64,000 nucleotides of DNA from Agrypnia vestita (lineage: Eukaryota; Arthropoda; Insecta; Trichoptera; Phryganeidae). Shown here piece after piece: positions 20,881-31,649 of the stretch (positions are counted from its first letter, which is position 1; every line of letters begins with the position of its first letter). Under the pieces are notes generated by a model. That model saw only the letters and a program-made list of their open reading frames with translations. It was not told the origin of the DNA and did not search any database. The position numbers and the translations under genes are program-made. The stretch is from NCBI GenBank assembly GCA_016648135.1, contig JADDOH010000178.1:1-64000 (forward strand). Direction: 5' to 3'.

Positions 20881-21700
20881 GGACTACCCTATAAAGGCTT
20901 CCAAACACGTTTCACAAACAAACAGCTTCGTTTCTGTGAGACTTTTATAATTTATCTTGATTAATAATTGTGTTCTCAGAACATACATAATATAATAACA
21001 TTATTCAACATTTATTTATTAGCTGAGAAATTTGAATCAGAATTCTTCTGCAAGTTTTTAATAATTTTTATGACTTTTATTAGAAAAAATTGTATTTATT
21101 TTTATAAGAATCTATCTGCGAAATGTTGTGGAATAGTCAGGGGCATGCAGTGAGAACAAAGAGGGTGACTTTTAATCAAAGATATATTTGCAAGAAAAAA
21201 AATCGAAATGAAATATTTATCTGGCAGACTATTATGAAACATTATAATCTGAATAAAGTGTTTATTATTGTGATAGGAATTGATAGGGAAGTGAATTCCT
21301 GAGTAGACTGTAATCATAAAGATTTCATTTGTATTTATTTAGAGCAACTGACAGGATAGGAAACATTTTAGTCAGGATTTGAATAAGAATGTGGCTCTAG
21401 CTAGACACCAATATAGCACTCTCATAGACCCGTTTCGGTCACTTCTTCTACGGCTTCTTTATTGTTTTCGTCAGCTTTCGCACGGCGTTAAAGATAATGG
21501 AATGGTTTCTAATGGTTTTTGACTGCTTGTGGTCACAATTTCAGTGTCTGGAGAGTCACTTTTTTACGCGCCATCTTTTCTTCTCGTAATGGCCGCTGCT
21601 CTGGGCGCTCACTGCTTTACCGACTCAACGGCTTGATTCTCTTTCGGGTTGGTTACAAATTCACCACTCTTGGATACAAGGTAATGCCAGAATGAACAGG
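20881..21700. other. Mostly unassigned; one isolated hAT-like end
   Basis: CAGGGGCATGCAGTGAGAAC at ~21139 closely resembles the terminal repeat of the hAT MITE at 19211-19441, but I found no matching second end. 21400-21700 has more balanced base composition and no motif I recognise. Confidence 0.45.
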
Positions 21701-21713
21701 TTCAGGATCATCA

Positions 21714-22357
21714 TTGAAGGTGACCCACCACATACCCTGGGCTGTTTTATGCGCCGAAGCGTCCATATCAGCCCAACACATTCGCCGCCTGGTTGGCATT
21801 ATTTTATGCTAAAGCGTCCTCTCCGCCCGGCCTTGCGTCCCAGCATAACAAGAAGCAAGACCAGGCGAGTCGGTCGCGCAAAACCTTCAATGTCCCATGC
21901 TAAAAGTCTTTATTTTTAAAAGAGGTTTTACAAAATTACAATAAAAGAACATCTATAATCTAAAAAATACAACATAAGAACACCCGAGGAGACATCGCAC
22001 GGGACAAAAATAAATCAACACCCCTCCTTGGAGGGAAAGGGACAAAACAAAAATAAAAACATGTAGCACTTGTGCCAGAAAAGGTAAAACCACCGGTATG
22101 ACACCGATCAGGAGAGACAACGTAAAATTGACAAAATATGATACAAAACAGAAAGATAACATGGTTGTGCAAATAAAATGGAAAATAACGATAGAAAACA
22201 CAATGAAATTAACAAGAATGTAAAGAGAAAATAGAAGTAATAAACAGAAAAAGTGAAATTGCAAGATTATTAAAAGAAAACAAAGAAAGACCAATGTAGG
22301 GCAGCATGGTCAAGGTTACATCAGGACCACTGAGCAGGACCCCTCAGGATTTCCCAA
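21714..22357 (-). mobile_element. Retroposon S, copy 1 (5' truncated)
   Basis: 644 bp, nearly identical (one visible substitution) to 54371-55014 on the other strand. Flanked by a 13-bp direct repeat TTCAGGATCATCA (21701-21713 and 22358-22370). The sense 3' end is GGTGGGTCACCTTCAA in both copies, whereas the 5' end here is 32 bp shorter. A constant 3' end, variable 5' end and 12-13 bp duplications indicate target-primed reverse transcription without poly(A). It carries a hydrophobic 113-codon frame (22294-21953). Confidence 0.88.
21953..22294 (-). other. 113-codon hydrophobic frame in retroposon S
   Basis: The frame starts MVFLCFLLIILQFHFFCLLL and is almost entirely Phe/Leu/Val/Ile because the DNA is T-rich on this strand. 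It is identical in the second copy at 54434-54775. A membrane-peptide reading is possible, but base composition explains it equally well, and identity reflects the young age of the copies. I recognise no family. Confidence 0.3.
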
Positions 22358-22370
22358 TTCAGGATCATCA

Positions 22371-23335
22371 GATAGGAATATTACGATATATTTTATTTCA
22401 ATCTCTTTTCAAAATATATTCTTAGGAAAAAGTCAGCAGTGAGTCTCTCACTCAACGCACGCCTCTGGGACTAGCTACATTGCGTGTATACACGCATATA
22501 CACGTTGTCGTTTTCCTTTCCTTAACCATTATCCCAACCTGCTTGTCATATTTCCTCTCATTCCTACTCCTATTTTCTCTTTTTATTTTATTTTGCTGCA
22601 TTACGTCATAGAATTTCGCTTCGTTATTTTTTGTCCCGTATTGTACATCTCTGTAATTGGTTTACTCATTGTTCACTGTCTTACCATCGTAAAATATTGT
22701 ACTGTTGCGATTCCTTATAAAATAAGAAACCTAAAATAGTATTATTGAGGTAAATACGTAAGATTGACAAAGTTTACTATTATTACAAATACAACACGCT
22801 TTTATTTAACTCTTTTTGTCTGTATGCTTGTTTTTTGTTGTGGTAGAATCTTGTAATTCATTTTTTACCAACGTTCCGACTAGCTAGAGCTCTTTTTCTT
22901 TCAACATTTACATAAAGTGGGTCACTATACATCATCAAATCTTCGACATGATTTGATCATTATTTTGATAAACGTTAATAATCATATCACTCATATTAAA
23001 TTAATAATCAATTCAATCACAAGCAAGAGCTGAAGAATGAGCCGTTCAAAACTTAGTTTCAAACATAAAAAGAAAGTGCCTAATATTTGGATATACAATA
23101 TGAGAGATTTTAAAAAATCGATTTCGATTGTATGTTATAAAAGCGTATAAAAGATGTCTTTAAATTTTTTTATTCACTAGTTTCCATATTTTTTTTGCAT
23201 AATAACCAAGCGTATACTACCATAGCGGATTGTCGGAGAGTATTAAAATAAATAAATGAATAAAATTCAAATGGGTGTTACCAAAAAAATGGTCCAAAGT
23301 GGGTGTTACCACTTAAGACCCCGCTCCCTCTCACT
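22371..23335. other. Unassigned; possible LINE 3' UTR
   Basis: 22520-22740 has a pyrimidine-rich, AATAAG-ending layout resembling the nested segment at 16751-16944. The rest has no motif. Confidence 0.4.
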
Positions 23336-23339
23336 CCCT

Positions 23340-23640
23340 CGCTCTCGTAGATTCCTGATCGTTCTGCAAGTTAGTGCGTGCAAGTTTTTGACAGGATTAG
23401 CTCGCATGTGATAAATATTAGTGAAAGGTTAACAATACTATGGTTTTGGTGTAAAGTGTTGTGAACATAGTAGTGAACTGTTGGTCCTTACTAAGATACG
23501 GGTACGTCTCGAAACCGGTAGACCTAAAATCAGTTAGTGGTTTATAATAATTTAACTAACGTTCTGTTATAATGTCTAACCACAAATTTAATGTTTTAAA
23601 TATTAATAATAAAATACTTTACATTCAACAGCTTGTATTT
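23340..23640 (+). repeat. Dispersed repeat P, copy 2
   Basis: Colinear with the right half of foldback P1: GCATGTGATAAATATT, GTTAACAATACTATGG (uninterrupted empty site), GTACGTCTCGAAACCGGTAG, CTAACGTTCTGTTATAATGT and AACCACAAATTTAATG. Confidence 0.8.
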
Positions 23641-23971
23641 AAAAATGTAAAATATTTGAATTGATAATGTCCTCATTGGCACTTTTGTAAATTTCGTGTA
23701 AAACTGAAATCTTCCATACTCTAAGAATGTTTTTCCATTTTTATTTAAAAAATAAAACGAACAGTTCAAATAAAAAATTGCTTTGAGTTTATTGATTTTT
23801 TTAGCTACATATTACATCATTCACTCATTATACCATTAACAGTAGGTACACATTGTAATGTATAAAACTTACGCGGTAAATTATTAAAAGGATATCTCAT
23901 TAAATCAATTAACGTGTGCATCTCATCTTTCGGTACATTTTCCTTTTATTTCTCTCATATAAATGTCATGA

Positions 23972-24688
23972 AAGCCATGTATTCACTAGGGGACAAATTT
24001 TCCCTCAACATCACGCGCGGCATAGAGTCTACGTGCGTTACAACGTCGCGCACAACAAAGCGCAGCATTTCTACGTGCAGTGGCAACGTTTCCATATGCA
24101 CGGTACCCGAGCAAGCTCACCGCGACATCGTGCCGCGCGTCTTTACCGCGTGGTATGTTTATAAGTGAATGCGCATGCGCTGTAACTGTACCATTCAACA
24201 TGAGACATAACATTAGTGTGGGGAAACGAGATTTTTATCCAACTGATCAAGCTCTAATTGAGCTGTAATTGCAAGTATGATGTGAGGGCCATCAGCGTTA
24301 CATAATATTGTATCTTGCTTGGCTATGGAAGGCCCGATTATTTGTTATAAATTTTCAACATCAGTTGTTGTCATTCGAGTGCTATTGACAAAAGATCCGT
24401 TTTGAAGATCGCATAGAATATCCATCATTCTTTCTCTTTGCAGTAAATAATTTTGAACCCACCACCTTTTTCTCCTCTTACGTATCGATAAACTCGTTAG
24501 AATAAATAGATGCGCAACACTAATCATCATAAGCTCATTGGGTGACATTTCCGTGACAAGTGATACGTGAGTCCCGGTGTACACACGTCAAATGACCGCA
24601 TCTTTGTCCCCGAAACATGAGCGTAGATGTTGATGCGACATGCCGCGCGGAATGTTTCGCGATTTGTCCCCTAGTGAATACATGGCTT
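23972..24688 (-). mobile_element. Non-autonomous PIF/Harbinger-like element
   Basis: AAGCCATGTATTCACTAGGG plus seven more bases at 23972 are perfectly inverted at 24662-24688. The subterminal region is CpG-rich (CGCGCGGCAT near both ends). A reverse-strand transposase remnant lies inside. The superfamily call rests on that remnant; I could not define a 3-bp target duplication. Confidence 0.75.
24230..24584 (-). pseudogene. PIF/Harbinger transposase N-terminal remnant
   Basis: The frame has RKRRKRWWVQNYLLQRE, then DILCDLQNGSFVNSTRMTTTDVENL, a stop, and QIIGPSIAKQDTIL then LAIT. Harbinger/HARBI1-like transposases share the order RRRWWV..L..R..., a D/N-F-N..RM....FE.LL segment, then the VGP-I-KQDT...-AI....LA-TL block. 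The DDE catalytic domain is absent and at least two stops interrupt the frame. It is an internally deleted relic inside the TIR element at 23972-24688. Confidence 0.6.
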
Positions 24689-25029
24689 AAGGTGGCGCAT
24701 TTTTTTCTGAATTAGTTCAGCCGTTGAATAAATTCAGATCTTTTGGACCTGTACAAAAAGTTAACGATACCCCCAAGGAACGGGGACTCTTATTCACCTC
24801 TTATTCACCCCTAGATTTTTTATTCTCTGCAGGGGTTGGGACCCGGGGTGCTTGTCAGGAGCATTCGGCGGATTGAGATACGGCGACACACAAACGGGCG
24901 ACGGTAATTACAAGCTCGGTCGTAATTCTCACGCGAGACTTAGGGCGCAAAAATATTAACTGATTGGTAAGCGATATCTCGTACCCATTTTTACTAAATA
25001 TGAGAGGTATAAAGACAGAAATTTCCTTG
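24689..25029. other. No recognisable gene
   Basis: No motif or repeat recognised. Confidence 0.4.
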
Positions 25030-25115
25030 ATATTTTTAATATTTAAAGCATTAACTTTGTGGTCGGACATTATAACAGAGTGTTGCTTAAATTAGTATAA
25101 ACCACTACCAGATTA
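25030..25115 (-). repeat. Dispersed repeat P, copy 3 (fragment)
   Basis: TTTAATATTTAAAGCATTAA, GACATTATAACAGAGTGTTG and AACCACTACCAGAT match 18980-19060. It stops before the hairpin. Confidence 0.8.
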
Positions 25116-25159
25116 TAGGAAGGAAGGGTATGGATTTTGGCGCATTTTCAACAACCAAT

Positions 25160-25199
25160 CAGAGGTCGGCATTTCGGGAACCGACGACGCCGACCTCTG
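25160..25199. repeat. 11-bp inverted repeat
   Basis: CAGAGGTCGGC (25160-25170) and GCCGACCTCTG (25189-25199). Confidence 0.85.
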
Positions 25200-25403
25200 T
25201 CTGACGGCGGGATCACCAATACTCATAATCTGTCAGAGTCGCAGCTCTATGAGCAGTGGTCTCGAATTCAAAATATCAATTAAACATGTAACACAACATT
25301 TTTCTTAGTTTTTTCATATTATCTTTACATATTATATTTATCTTTATTTTATTCAATTCAAAAACTGTCCCTCAGGACCTGAGGAAATAATCAGTAAAAA
25401 GGG

Positions 25404-25465
25404 GCCAGGCTCGCCAAGCTTGGTACAATAATTTCGTATATTTTGGTCTCTCTGGCGAGCCTGGC
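25404..25465. repeat. 13-bp GC-rich inverted repeat
   Basis: GCCAGGCTCGCCA (25404-25416) and TGGCGAGCCTGGC (25453-25465) in otherwise AT-rich DNA. It could form a hairpin with a 36-base loop. Confidence 0.9.
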
Positions 25466-25499
25466 TACACAAATTCATAATATTTTACCATTAAAATAT

Positions 25500-27344
25500 C
25501 ATACAAAGTGATTAAAAAAAGTTATTTTTCAAAACATAACATCAAAAAATTACAATAAAATAACATGGGTTATTTTTAATAAAAAATGCGTGCTAGGCAT
25601 ACCCAAAGGATTTTATTTATTCTTGCCCATCTGCGCGCTCGCGCTCACAATTCCCTATGATTTGAGATAACAAGTACTAAAAAATAACAATAACTTTTTC
25701 TTATACCAAAAATGTTCATAAAAGCAGGTTGGTCAAATAAGGCCCTTTACAGAGCCGCCGGTTTTTTTCTTGTCCGATACAACGTCTGTCAAAGAATTGG
25801 TCAAAGTACAGATAATTCAATAATTAATTGTCATGTATTTTCATTATTTTGCAAAGTTATATAAATTATTCATAACAATCAATCAATTTGGTAGAACAAA
25901 TAGAAAATACCTAAAAATATTTGATCATTTCCATATGAACGGTTACCTTTTTGTGCACCCAACATTTAATACAATTAAATTCACGTAATCCACATCATTT
26001 TAAATTATGCATTAAATGTAAATACGCACATAGTTTATGCATATTTAAATAAGTACACGTTTTAAATGAAAACCTACCCCCATTTCCCTATAGGGTGATT
26101 GCCCCCACCTGAATCCCCTCCAACTTTATCCATCAGAACAACATTACAGAACACTCAACAGAACAAGTATTAAGAACAATGGCGAATACCGAACAAAAAT
26201 GTATTACACTAAATATATTCCTTCTCCCTCCAAAACCCACCACGACTGCCAAACTCTCCTCCGTTCGACAGTCACATTATTTGAATATTTTATTTAATGG
26301 ATCAGTTAATGTGCGCCTGTCCCGACGACAGTACAATCTTTTATATTTTTAAATGTTTTAGTTAAGCATTACTTGTCTGCCAGCGAGTAATCTTGTAATC
26401 GATATTGGACCCACTTCCTGACCAATAATCGCTCCGAAATTTGGTAGAGAGACATACTCCTGATGACAATACGATAATCATGACAGTAAATTCAAAATGC
26501 TGACGAACTTTGTTCACGACGCGACGGTTACATCTGTCGGATTGTATTATATTAGAAGTGTAGTTTAGGGTATTTTTGAGGTTAACAATATTTGAATATT
26601 GGTTTTACATATCAGTAGAATAAATTCTATTGTGAATTGAATGGTATTTAATTAAATTGAAAATGTCAAGAGTATATATTTAATTTAAACTAGTTCAAGT
26701 CTGTAAGTGAGGTTAGTGTTAATTACAAAAATAAATGAAATAGTGGAAAATAATATATTTAAAGAAAATAAAAATAAAATTAATAAAAATTACTCAAAAG
26801 AAAAAATACTTTATAAACCGCAACAGTACTAAGATAAATTGCAGTGTACATTTTGTATGTAAATAAAATTAAAACTTTAAGGTGCTATTTTAAAACCCCA
26901 AAAATTGCTCGCTAAATTTTATTTTAATTTATTATTATTTTTCGTACGCGTGAGAAGAAAATGCCATTGATTTTGTTAAAAAAAATTATCTTTTTCAATG
27001 TTTTTTAAAAGGGTGTTTTGATTTTCTTTAAATATAATTTCATTCATCCATTCACATCAATCACTCGTGACACAGGATCATAAATAAGATCATTTAACCT
27101 CTTGATAATGCTCCTCCACTAATCTCAGCATCTGCAGATCTGAAGGCTCTCATCAAACGAGTACCTGTTGCTTTTCCCATTCGGTCGGTCCAGCAGATAA
27201 GGGATCTTCCTCTTTCTGTCCGTTCGTCTTTCAACAAGACCACAGATATGGATGCATATTTAAAGAAAAAAAAGTGAGGTCGTGAAAAAACAAATAAACA
27301 CGAATTGCTGAATGCATATTCGTGTTTATTTTTCACAAGTAAAG
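25500..27344. other. Long unassigned AT-rich stretch
   Basis: No open frame with a recognisable motif, no TIR pair, and no similarity to other repeats in the window. Confidence 0.45.
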
Positions 27345-27600
27345 TAACGGAGTAAGACTAATGCCCGGTGGGGGATCCGCCCGAGACGGGAGCGTAGCGA
27401 GGTCGGTTGGTCTGCAATGGAGACTTGAAGCATGTTGGATGATGTACTATGTACAGTCCTTCTTTAAATGCCAGCCCCTATATATACCTCTGCTGATACA
27501 ACACTACAAGGTTGCTAACAAAGCATTAACATGTTTATCGATCGATGAAATATTGTATGCCTAATCCTGTTATCCTACATATTTGACCAGACTCGGCTCA
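27345..27600 (+). repeat. Dispersed repeat U, copy 1
   Basis: GAGTAAGACTAATGCCCG, GGATCCGCCCGAGACGGGAG, CTTGAAGCATG and CATATTTGACCAGACTCGGC are colinear with 36425-36690. No motif identifies the class. Confidence 0.65.
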
Positions 27601-27781
27601 GACCCAGAATTGTTATGACAACATAAGGTTTATCAGTCAAACCTACGTATGTTTTGTCGACACTTTTGCAACACAGTTTTGGGTCAAGTATGTACGACGC
27701 CGAAATCGGTTGTTTCAGCATGAATCATTCTTATAGTTGTATATATCCTGGAGTCAGATGTGAAGACGATCCAGCCCTAAT

Positions 27782-27822
27782 AACCACAAGACCAACAAGA
27801 GTAGTTTTTTGGTCTTGTGGTT
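27782..27822. repeat. Inverted SINE-head repeat
   Basis: AACCACAAGACC (27782-27793) is the exact inverse of the SINE start GGTCTTGTGGTT (27811-27822); the next bases CAACAAG also belong to the SINE leader seen at 53795-53801. Confidence 0.9.
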
Positions 27823-27945
27823 AGGACTCTCGGCCTCGTGATCCAAAGGTCGCGGGTTCGAATCTCACTCCAGACCAGCAAGTTAGTCCTATTTTCATAG
27901 ATGTGACACGTATTCCGTGTTCACATCTGTATTTAAAAAATATAT
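27811..27945 (+). mobile_element. tRNA-related SINE, copy A
   Basis: The head GGTCTTGTGGTTAGGACTCT resembles an A box, and GGTTCGAATCT (27855-27865) is a pol III B box. GGTCT...AGACC pairs as an acceptor-like stem, but the anticodon arm is broken, so this is not a working tRNA. The body (GCAAGTTAGTCCTATTTTCA) and tail (GTGACACGTATTCCGTGTTC) match copies at 53612-53802 and 6123-6226. About 40 body bases are missing here. Confidence 0.88.
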
Positions 27946-28540
27946 ATATTTATGAGGAGGTGCATTGTTAACAGTGTCTCGTCTCTTTCAGATAACTGCA
28001 TATCATGCTTGAAGGAAGAAGAATACAAAATGACTGCTTTTAAATCTACGAAAGAGCGCACTTTGATATACGGTCACCAAATCGATATCATTATTCCGGG
28101 TACCTAATACATGCTGTCCTTTGCAAGTCTATTTCGGTGTGTTCCATATTGGGCAGAGAATAAACATCAATTTACAGATGCCGCCATTAGAACGTGCGCG
28201 ACAGTTTCCGAAGTTCTCCCTCAGATGGCTCCACCGGCGGTATTATTGGTTGTGAACTCGGGGGGGGGCGGCTGCAATAAACCTCCCGACTAACGCTGTT
28301 TGCCTCATTTCACCGGAAATAGTTCGCTCAACTCCAGAAGCGTTTACTTCCAACTAGGACCGGATTTATCACAACGTATTTGGGAGTACACCGTGGAAAT
28401 ATTTTGGTAATTATTTTTATTTAATATATTTATTCATTCACGCCCTGTAGGGCTTTTACAACAGACAGGTAAAGTGTGCATTAATAGAAAATATAGTTTA
28501 AAGAAAAAAATAATAATATGTAAAGTGGAAAGAAAATACT
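27946..28540. other. No recognisable gene
   Basis: Includes a G-run at ~28260-28268 in a short frame. No motif recognised. Confidence 0.4.
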
Positions 28541-29110
28541 AAAAATAACTAACTAACTAACTAACTAACTAACCATCTCGCCGTTTCCCCGCAGGGCTAG
28601 GCAGAGAGGATTGAACGCCACACTCTTCTATCCTGGCACTTTTTTCTTCGGCCACATTCAACCATCTTCTCATACACCTTCTACGGTTGTTGCGGCTTTT
28701 AACAGGGCCATCCTAAAATACTTGTAGTACCTGATCGTGCCAGGTCTTTCGCGGGCGCCCTCTATTCCTGTTGCCTTCAACACTCGCCTCATATATTTTC
28801 TTAACCATCCTTTCCTCGTACATACGTTCCACATGACGAAACCATCTCAGCACTCCTTTCTTTATTCTATCTACTACACTACAGCGCATTGCATTCACGT
28901 CTAATTTGTACATTCCTTACTTTATCGACCAAAGATTTTCCACACAAGCGTCTTAGTGACCGCATTTCTACCGCATTCATTTTCATTCCTCTTTTGCCAA
29001 TTCCAGGCTTCATTTCCATACATTAGGGTTGGCACTGGAACGCCATTATATACCGCTAGTCTTGCTTCCTTTGACAGATTCTTATTGGCCCCACATAATA
29101 TAATAGAGAT
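28541..29110 (-). pseudogene. Non-LTR RT C-terminal tail with (GTTA)n end (family B, copy 5)
   Basis: The longest family B tail. The reverse strand encodes fragments of ..LYGAETWRL-equivalent sequence (broken), then KSLVDKVRN-, YKLDVNAMRCSVVDRIKKGV, LRWFRHVERMYEERMVKKIY, EASVEGNRNRGRPRKTWHDQ and, after a shift, VLQVF, SRNNRRRCMRRWLNVAEE-like sequence. The 3' end is GTTAGTTAGTTAGTTAGTTA (28545-28571 inverted). One Trp-Phe-Gly position reads WFRHVER. Frameshifts and stops make it dead. Confidence 0.8.
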
Positions 29111-29204
29111 TCAAAAACAAAAAAAATAATAATGTAAGAGTGAAAAGCAATAGCATAAGCTTCGAAAGTCATACTATAATTAGAAATATACATACAAATA
29201 CAAA

Positions 29205-29580
29205 TCAATTATTTAAGTCCAATTTGACAAATACTAGTTATCTTTCAATACATTAATAAATTTTTGAGTAATATACAGTTATTGGCAAAGTTGTCGAGTT
29301 GTCCATGTCTGTTTGCTAGTCTAGGAAGCCTTTGCAGTGGGGAATCAACGAAATAGTTAGTAGCTGCAATTTCCATAGCAAAAGCTTCATGACTTCTAGT
29401 TATGCGAGACGGAACACGCAAGCAGATACGTTCTAGTAGTTGAGGACAGTCGAAAGTACAATTTATTAGTTTGTGTAAAAAGAGAAAGTCCGTCACTATT
29501 CTTCTAGTCTCTAGTTTATCAAGACAGTTGTTGATAATTATTATTTTGTGAGGTCGCGGTAGTGACAATTATGTTGTTTA
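29205..29580 (-). pseudogene. Jockey-like non-LTR C-terminus (family L)
   Basis: The reverse frame has CLDKLETRRIVTDFLFLHKL, INCTFDCPQLLERICLRVPS, RITRSHEAF and TNYFVDSPLQRLPRLAN. This is the standard ending of jockey/CR1-like ORF2: LE-RR---D--FL-KL-N---DCP-LL--I---VPSR-TR, then TNY---SP--R--RL-N. A frame of 107 residues is intact. Upstream RT motifs are missing. No poly(A) is obvious. Confidence 0.8.
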
Positions 29581-30531
29581 CGTAATTTTTTAATTCAGGA
29601 TATTTTTATTTTATCGCAATACATTACTTATCATGATACAGTAGTCTCATAGTACTTTTTTTATATGGGAAAGTAGGTAAGGAATCTTTTTGGGTATCCG
29701 TAGGGCTTAAGATCTAAGCCATACAATAGTTAGTAAGACTTGTCGTCTTTATGACACTCTACCTATAATATAACTAATTTTCACGTGTTGTGGCTGCAGG
29801 AGGAAAACACTAGTATTTAATAACGGATTTATTAAAACCGATTAATTAATTAATCCATCGTAAAAAGTTGCTTAACACTATTTAACTTAACGCTATTATT
29901 TGAATAAAACTCTTTCGTAATTTTTCACTCGTAAATAGACATTTTATTTTCGCTTTAATACTTTATTCACTATCCACTAGAACATTCCATCCAATTTCAG
30001 CACGTATTATTCGTTCCGGTTTATTTCGCTACGTAAACTTTTACTATTATTCGTTGTCAATTTACCGCTCGCTTGGCTACCCTGGCTTTCGCAACTCGCG
30101 GCTGCTTTCGCCTCGGTTTCGCTGTCAAGCGCCCAAAATTAACAACTATTCTCCCGCGCGCGGTCCTATTTGTATCTGCTGATATCGAGCCTTCTAGGAG
30201 TTCTTGGTGTTCTCCTTCCAGGCTTTTGTAGATATTTCTCGTTGCTTTTCGGAAGCCTTAAATTACGCTAGACCGTTCTGGAAACTTTGATAGTATTGTT
30301 GTGACATATAATTAATTTTTCTTCTTCATGTTTTTCATCATCGATACAATCAGATGCAAATCTCAAATAAAGTTACTGTGTCACCGGTTAAAGAACCACT
30401 ACGACTTGTTGCTTCAATCAGGTTCAAGCCTCAGATTTTGACAAGTGTCTATTCTTTTCTGGTTTTTCATAATATAATATTTTAATTGAAATGTCGTGTT
30501 TTCGCTACGATTAGACACTAAGCAGTATGTA
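29581..30531. other. Unassigned
   Basis: 30000-30260 is less AT-rich with CG-containing words (CGCTCGCTTGG, CCCGCGCGCGG). It might be a solo LTR or promoter region, but I see no paired LTR, primer site or gene. Confidence 0.35.
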
Positions 30532-30533
30532 TA

Positions 30534-31647
30534 TTAGGTCCTTACATATGAAATTGACGTTTTACCGTACTGGCAAATTTGATCTCAAATATCTTCTCTT
30601 TGGTTAGGAATTCCAAATCCAAATTTTTACAGCTATTTACTCATGTATTTGTGTTTTGAAAATTATAATTCATTTGTTTTTTCCTCAATTGTTTTTTTCT
30701 TTGCGAGACTCAGTTTACAAAATGAAAAACTTGAAATATCGCGTTATTTACGAGTACGAGTTCCACCGTGGCACCAGTGCTGCAGAAACGGCTTGAAGGA
30801 TTAATGATGTGTATGGCGACGGTGCCGCAAAAGAAAACACAGGGCGTTTTTGGTTCCAACGTTTTCGTTCTGGAAATTTCGACCTGCAGAACAAGCCCCG
30901 TGGACGGCCGGAGACCAAAGTTGATAATGAAGAATTGAAGGCTATTGTGGAAGCGGATCCATCGCAAACCACATCCGAGTTAGCTGCAGGCTGCGGTGTT
31001 AGTGATAAAACTGTTTTAATCCACTTGAAGCAAATTGGTAAGGTGAAAAAGCTTGAAAGGTGGGTACCTCACGAATTGAGTGAAGCAAATCAACAAACGC
31101 GAGTTACTTGTGAGCGTTTGGTGGACTAGTGCTGGTGTCGTTCACTACAGCTTTCTTAAATCTGGCCAGACGATTACGGCAGATGTCTATTGTCAGCAAC
31201 TGCAAACCATGATGGAAAAGCTAGCTGCTAAACAACCGAGGCTGGTTAATCGCTCTAGGCCACTGCTGCTTCATGACAACGCTAGACCACACACTGCACA
31301 ACAGACGGCTACCAAATTAGAGGAGCTTCAATTGGAATGTCTAAGACATCCACCGTACTCTCCGGACCTTGCCCCAACAGATTACCATTTTTTTCGAAAT
31401 TTGGATAACTTCTTGCAAAGGAAAAAATTCAACTCCGATGGGGCAGTCCAAACCGCCTTCAAAGATTTTATTGATTCCCTTCCGAATGGTTTTTTTAGTA
31501 AAGGGATCGATGAACTACCTATGAGATGGCAAAAGTGCATAGATAGCAATGGTACATACTTTGATTAAATAAATATATTATAATAAAAAAAAAATCGACT
31601 TTTTGTTCCTCCCATACTAAACGTCAATTTCATATGTAAGGACCTAA
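30534..31647 (+). mobile_element. Mariner element, copy 2 (internally deleted)
   Basis: 1114 bp with the same ends as copy 1 and TA duplications at 30532-30533 and 31648-31649. About 170 bases are missing from the middle of the transposase. Confidence 0.97.
30722..31568 (+). pseudogene. Mariner transposase, stop plus internal deletion
   Basis: Starts at the same ATG as copy 1. The codon for the second Arg of ETARRI is TGA (GGCTTGAAGG), truncating the protein after ~24 residues. After NQQTR the frame jumps to the sequence before LLVSVWWTSAG; the deletion removes residues ~128-184, including the first catalytic Asp (D151), and shifts frame. The later parts LLHDNARPH and APTDYH are intact, and the C-terminus (KGIDELPMRWQKC...) reaches the normal stop. 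Cannot be active; it could be mobilised in trans through its intact ends. Confidence 0.95.
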
Positions 31648-31649
31648 TA

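Noticed and set aside
21953..22294. Conserved membrane protein (113 residues, found twice)
   Set aside because: Identity between the copies reflects a recent retroposition, and the hydrophobic bias follows from the T-rich strand; kept only as a low-confidence note.
27811..27890. A functional tRNA gene
   Set aside because: A and B boxes and an acceptor-like pairing are present, but the anticodon arm does not pair, and the sequence is part of a repeated SINE with a tail.
29800..30300. Solo LTR or CpG-rich promoter
   Set aside because: No paired LTR, primer-binding site, target duplication or downstream gene could be found.
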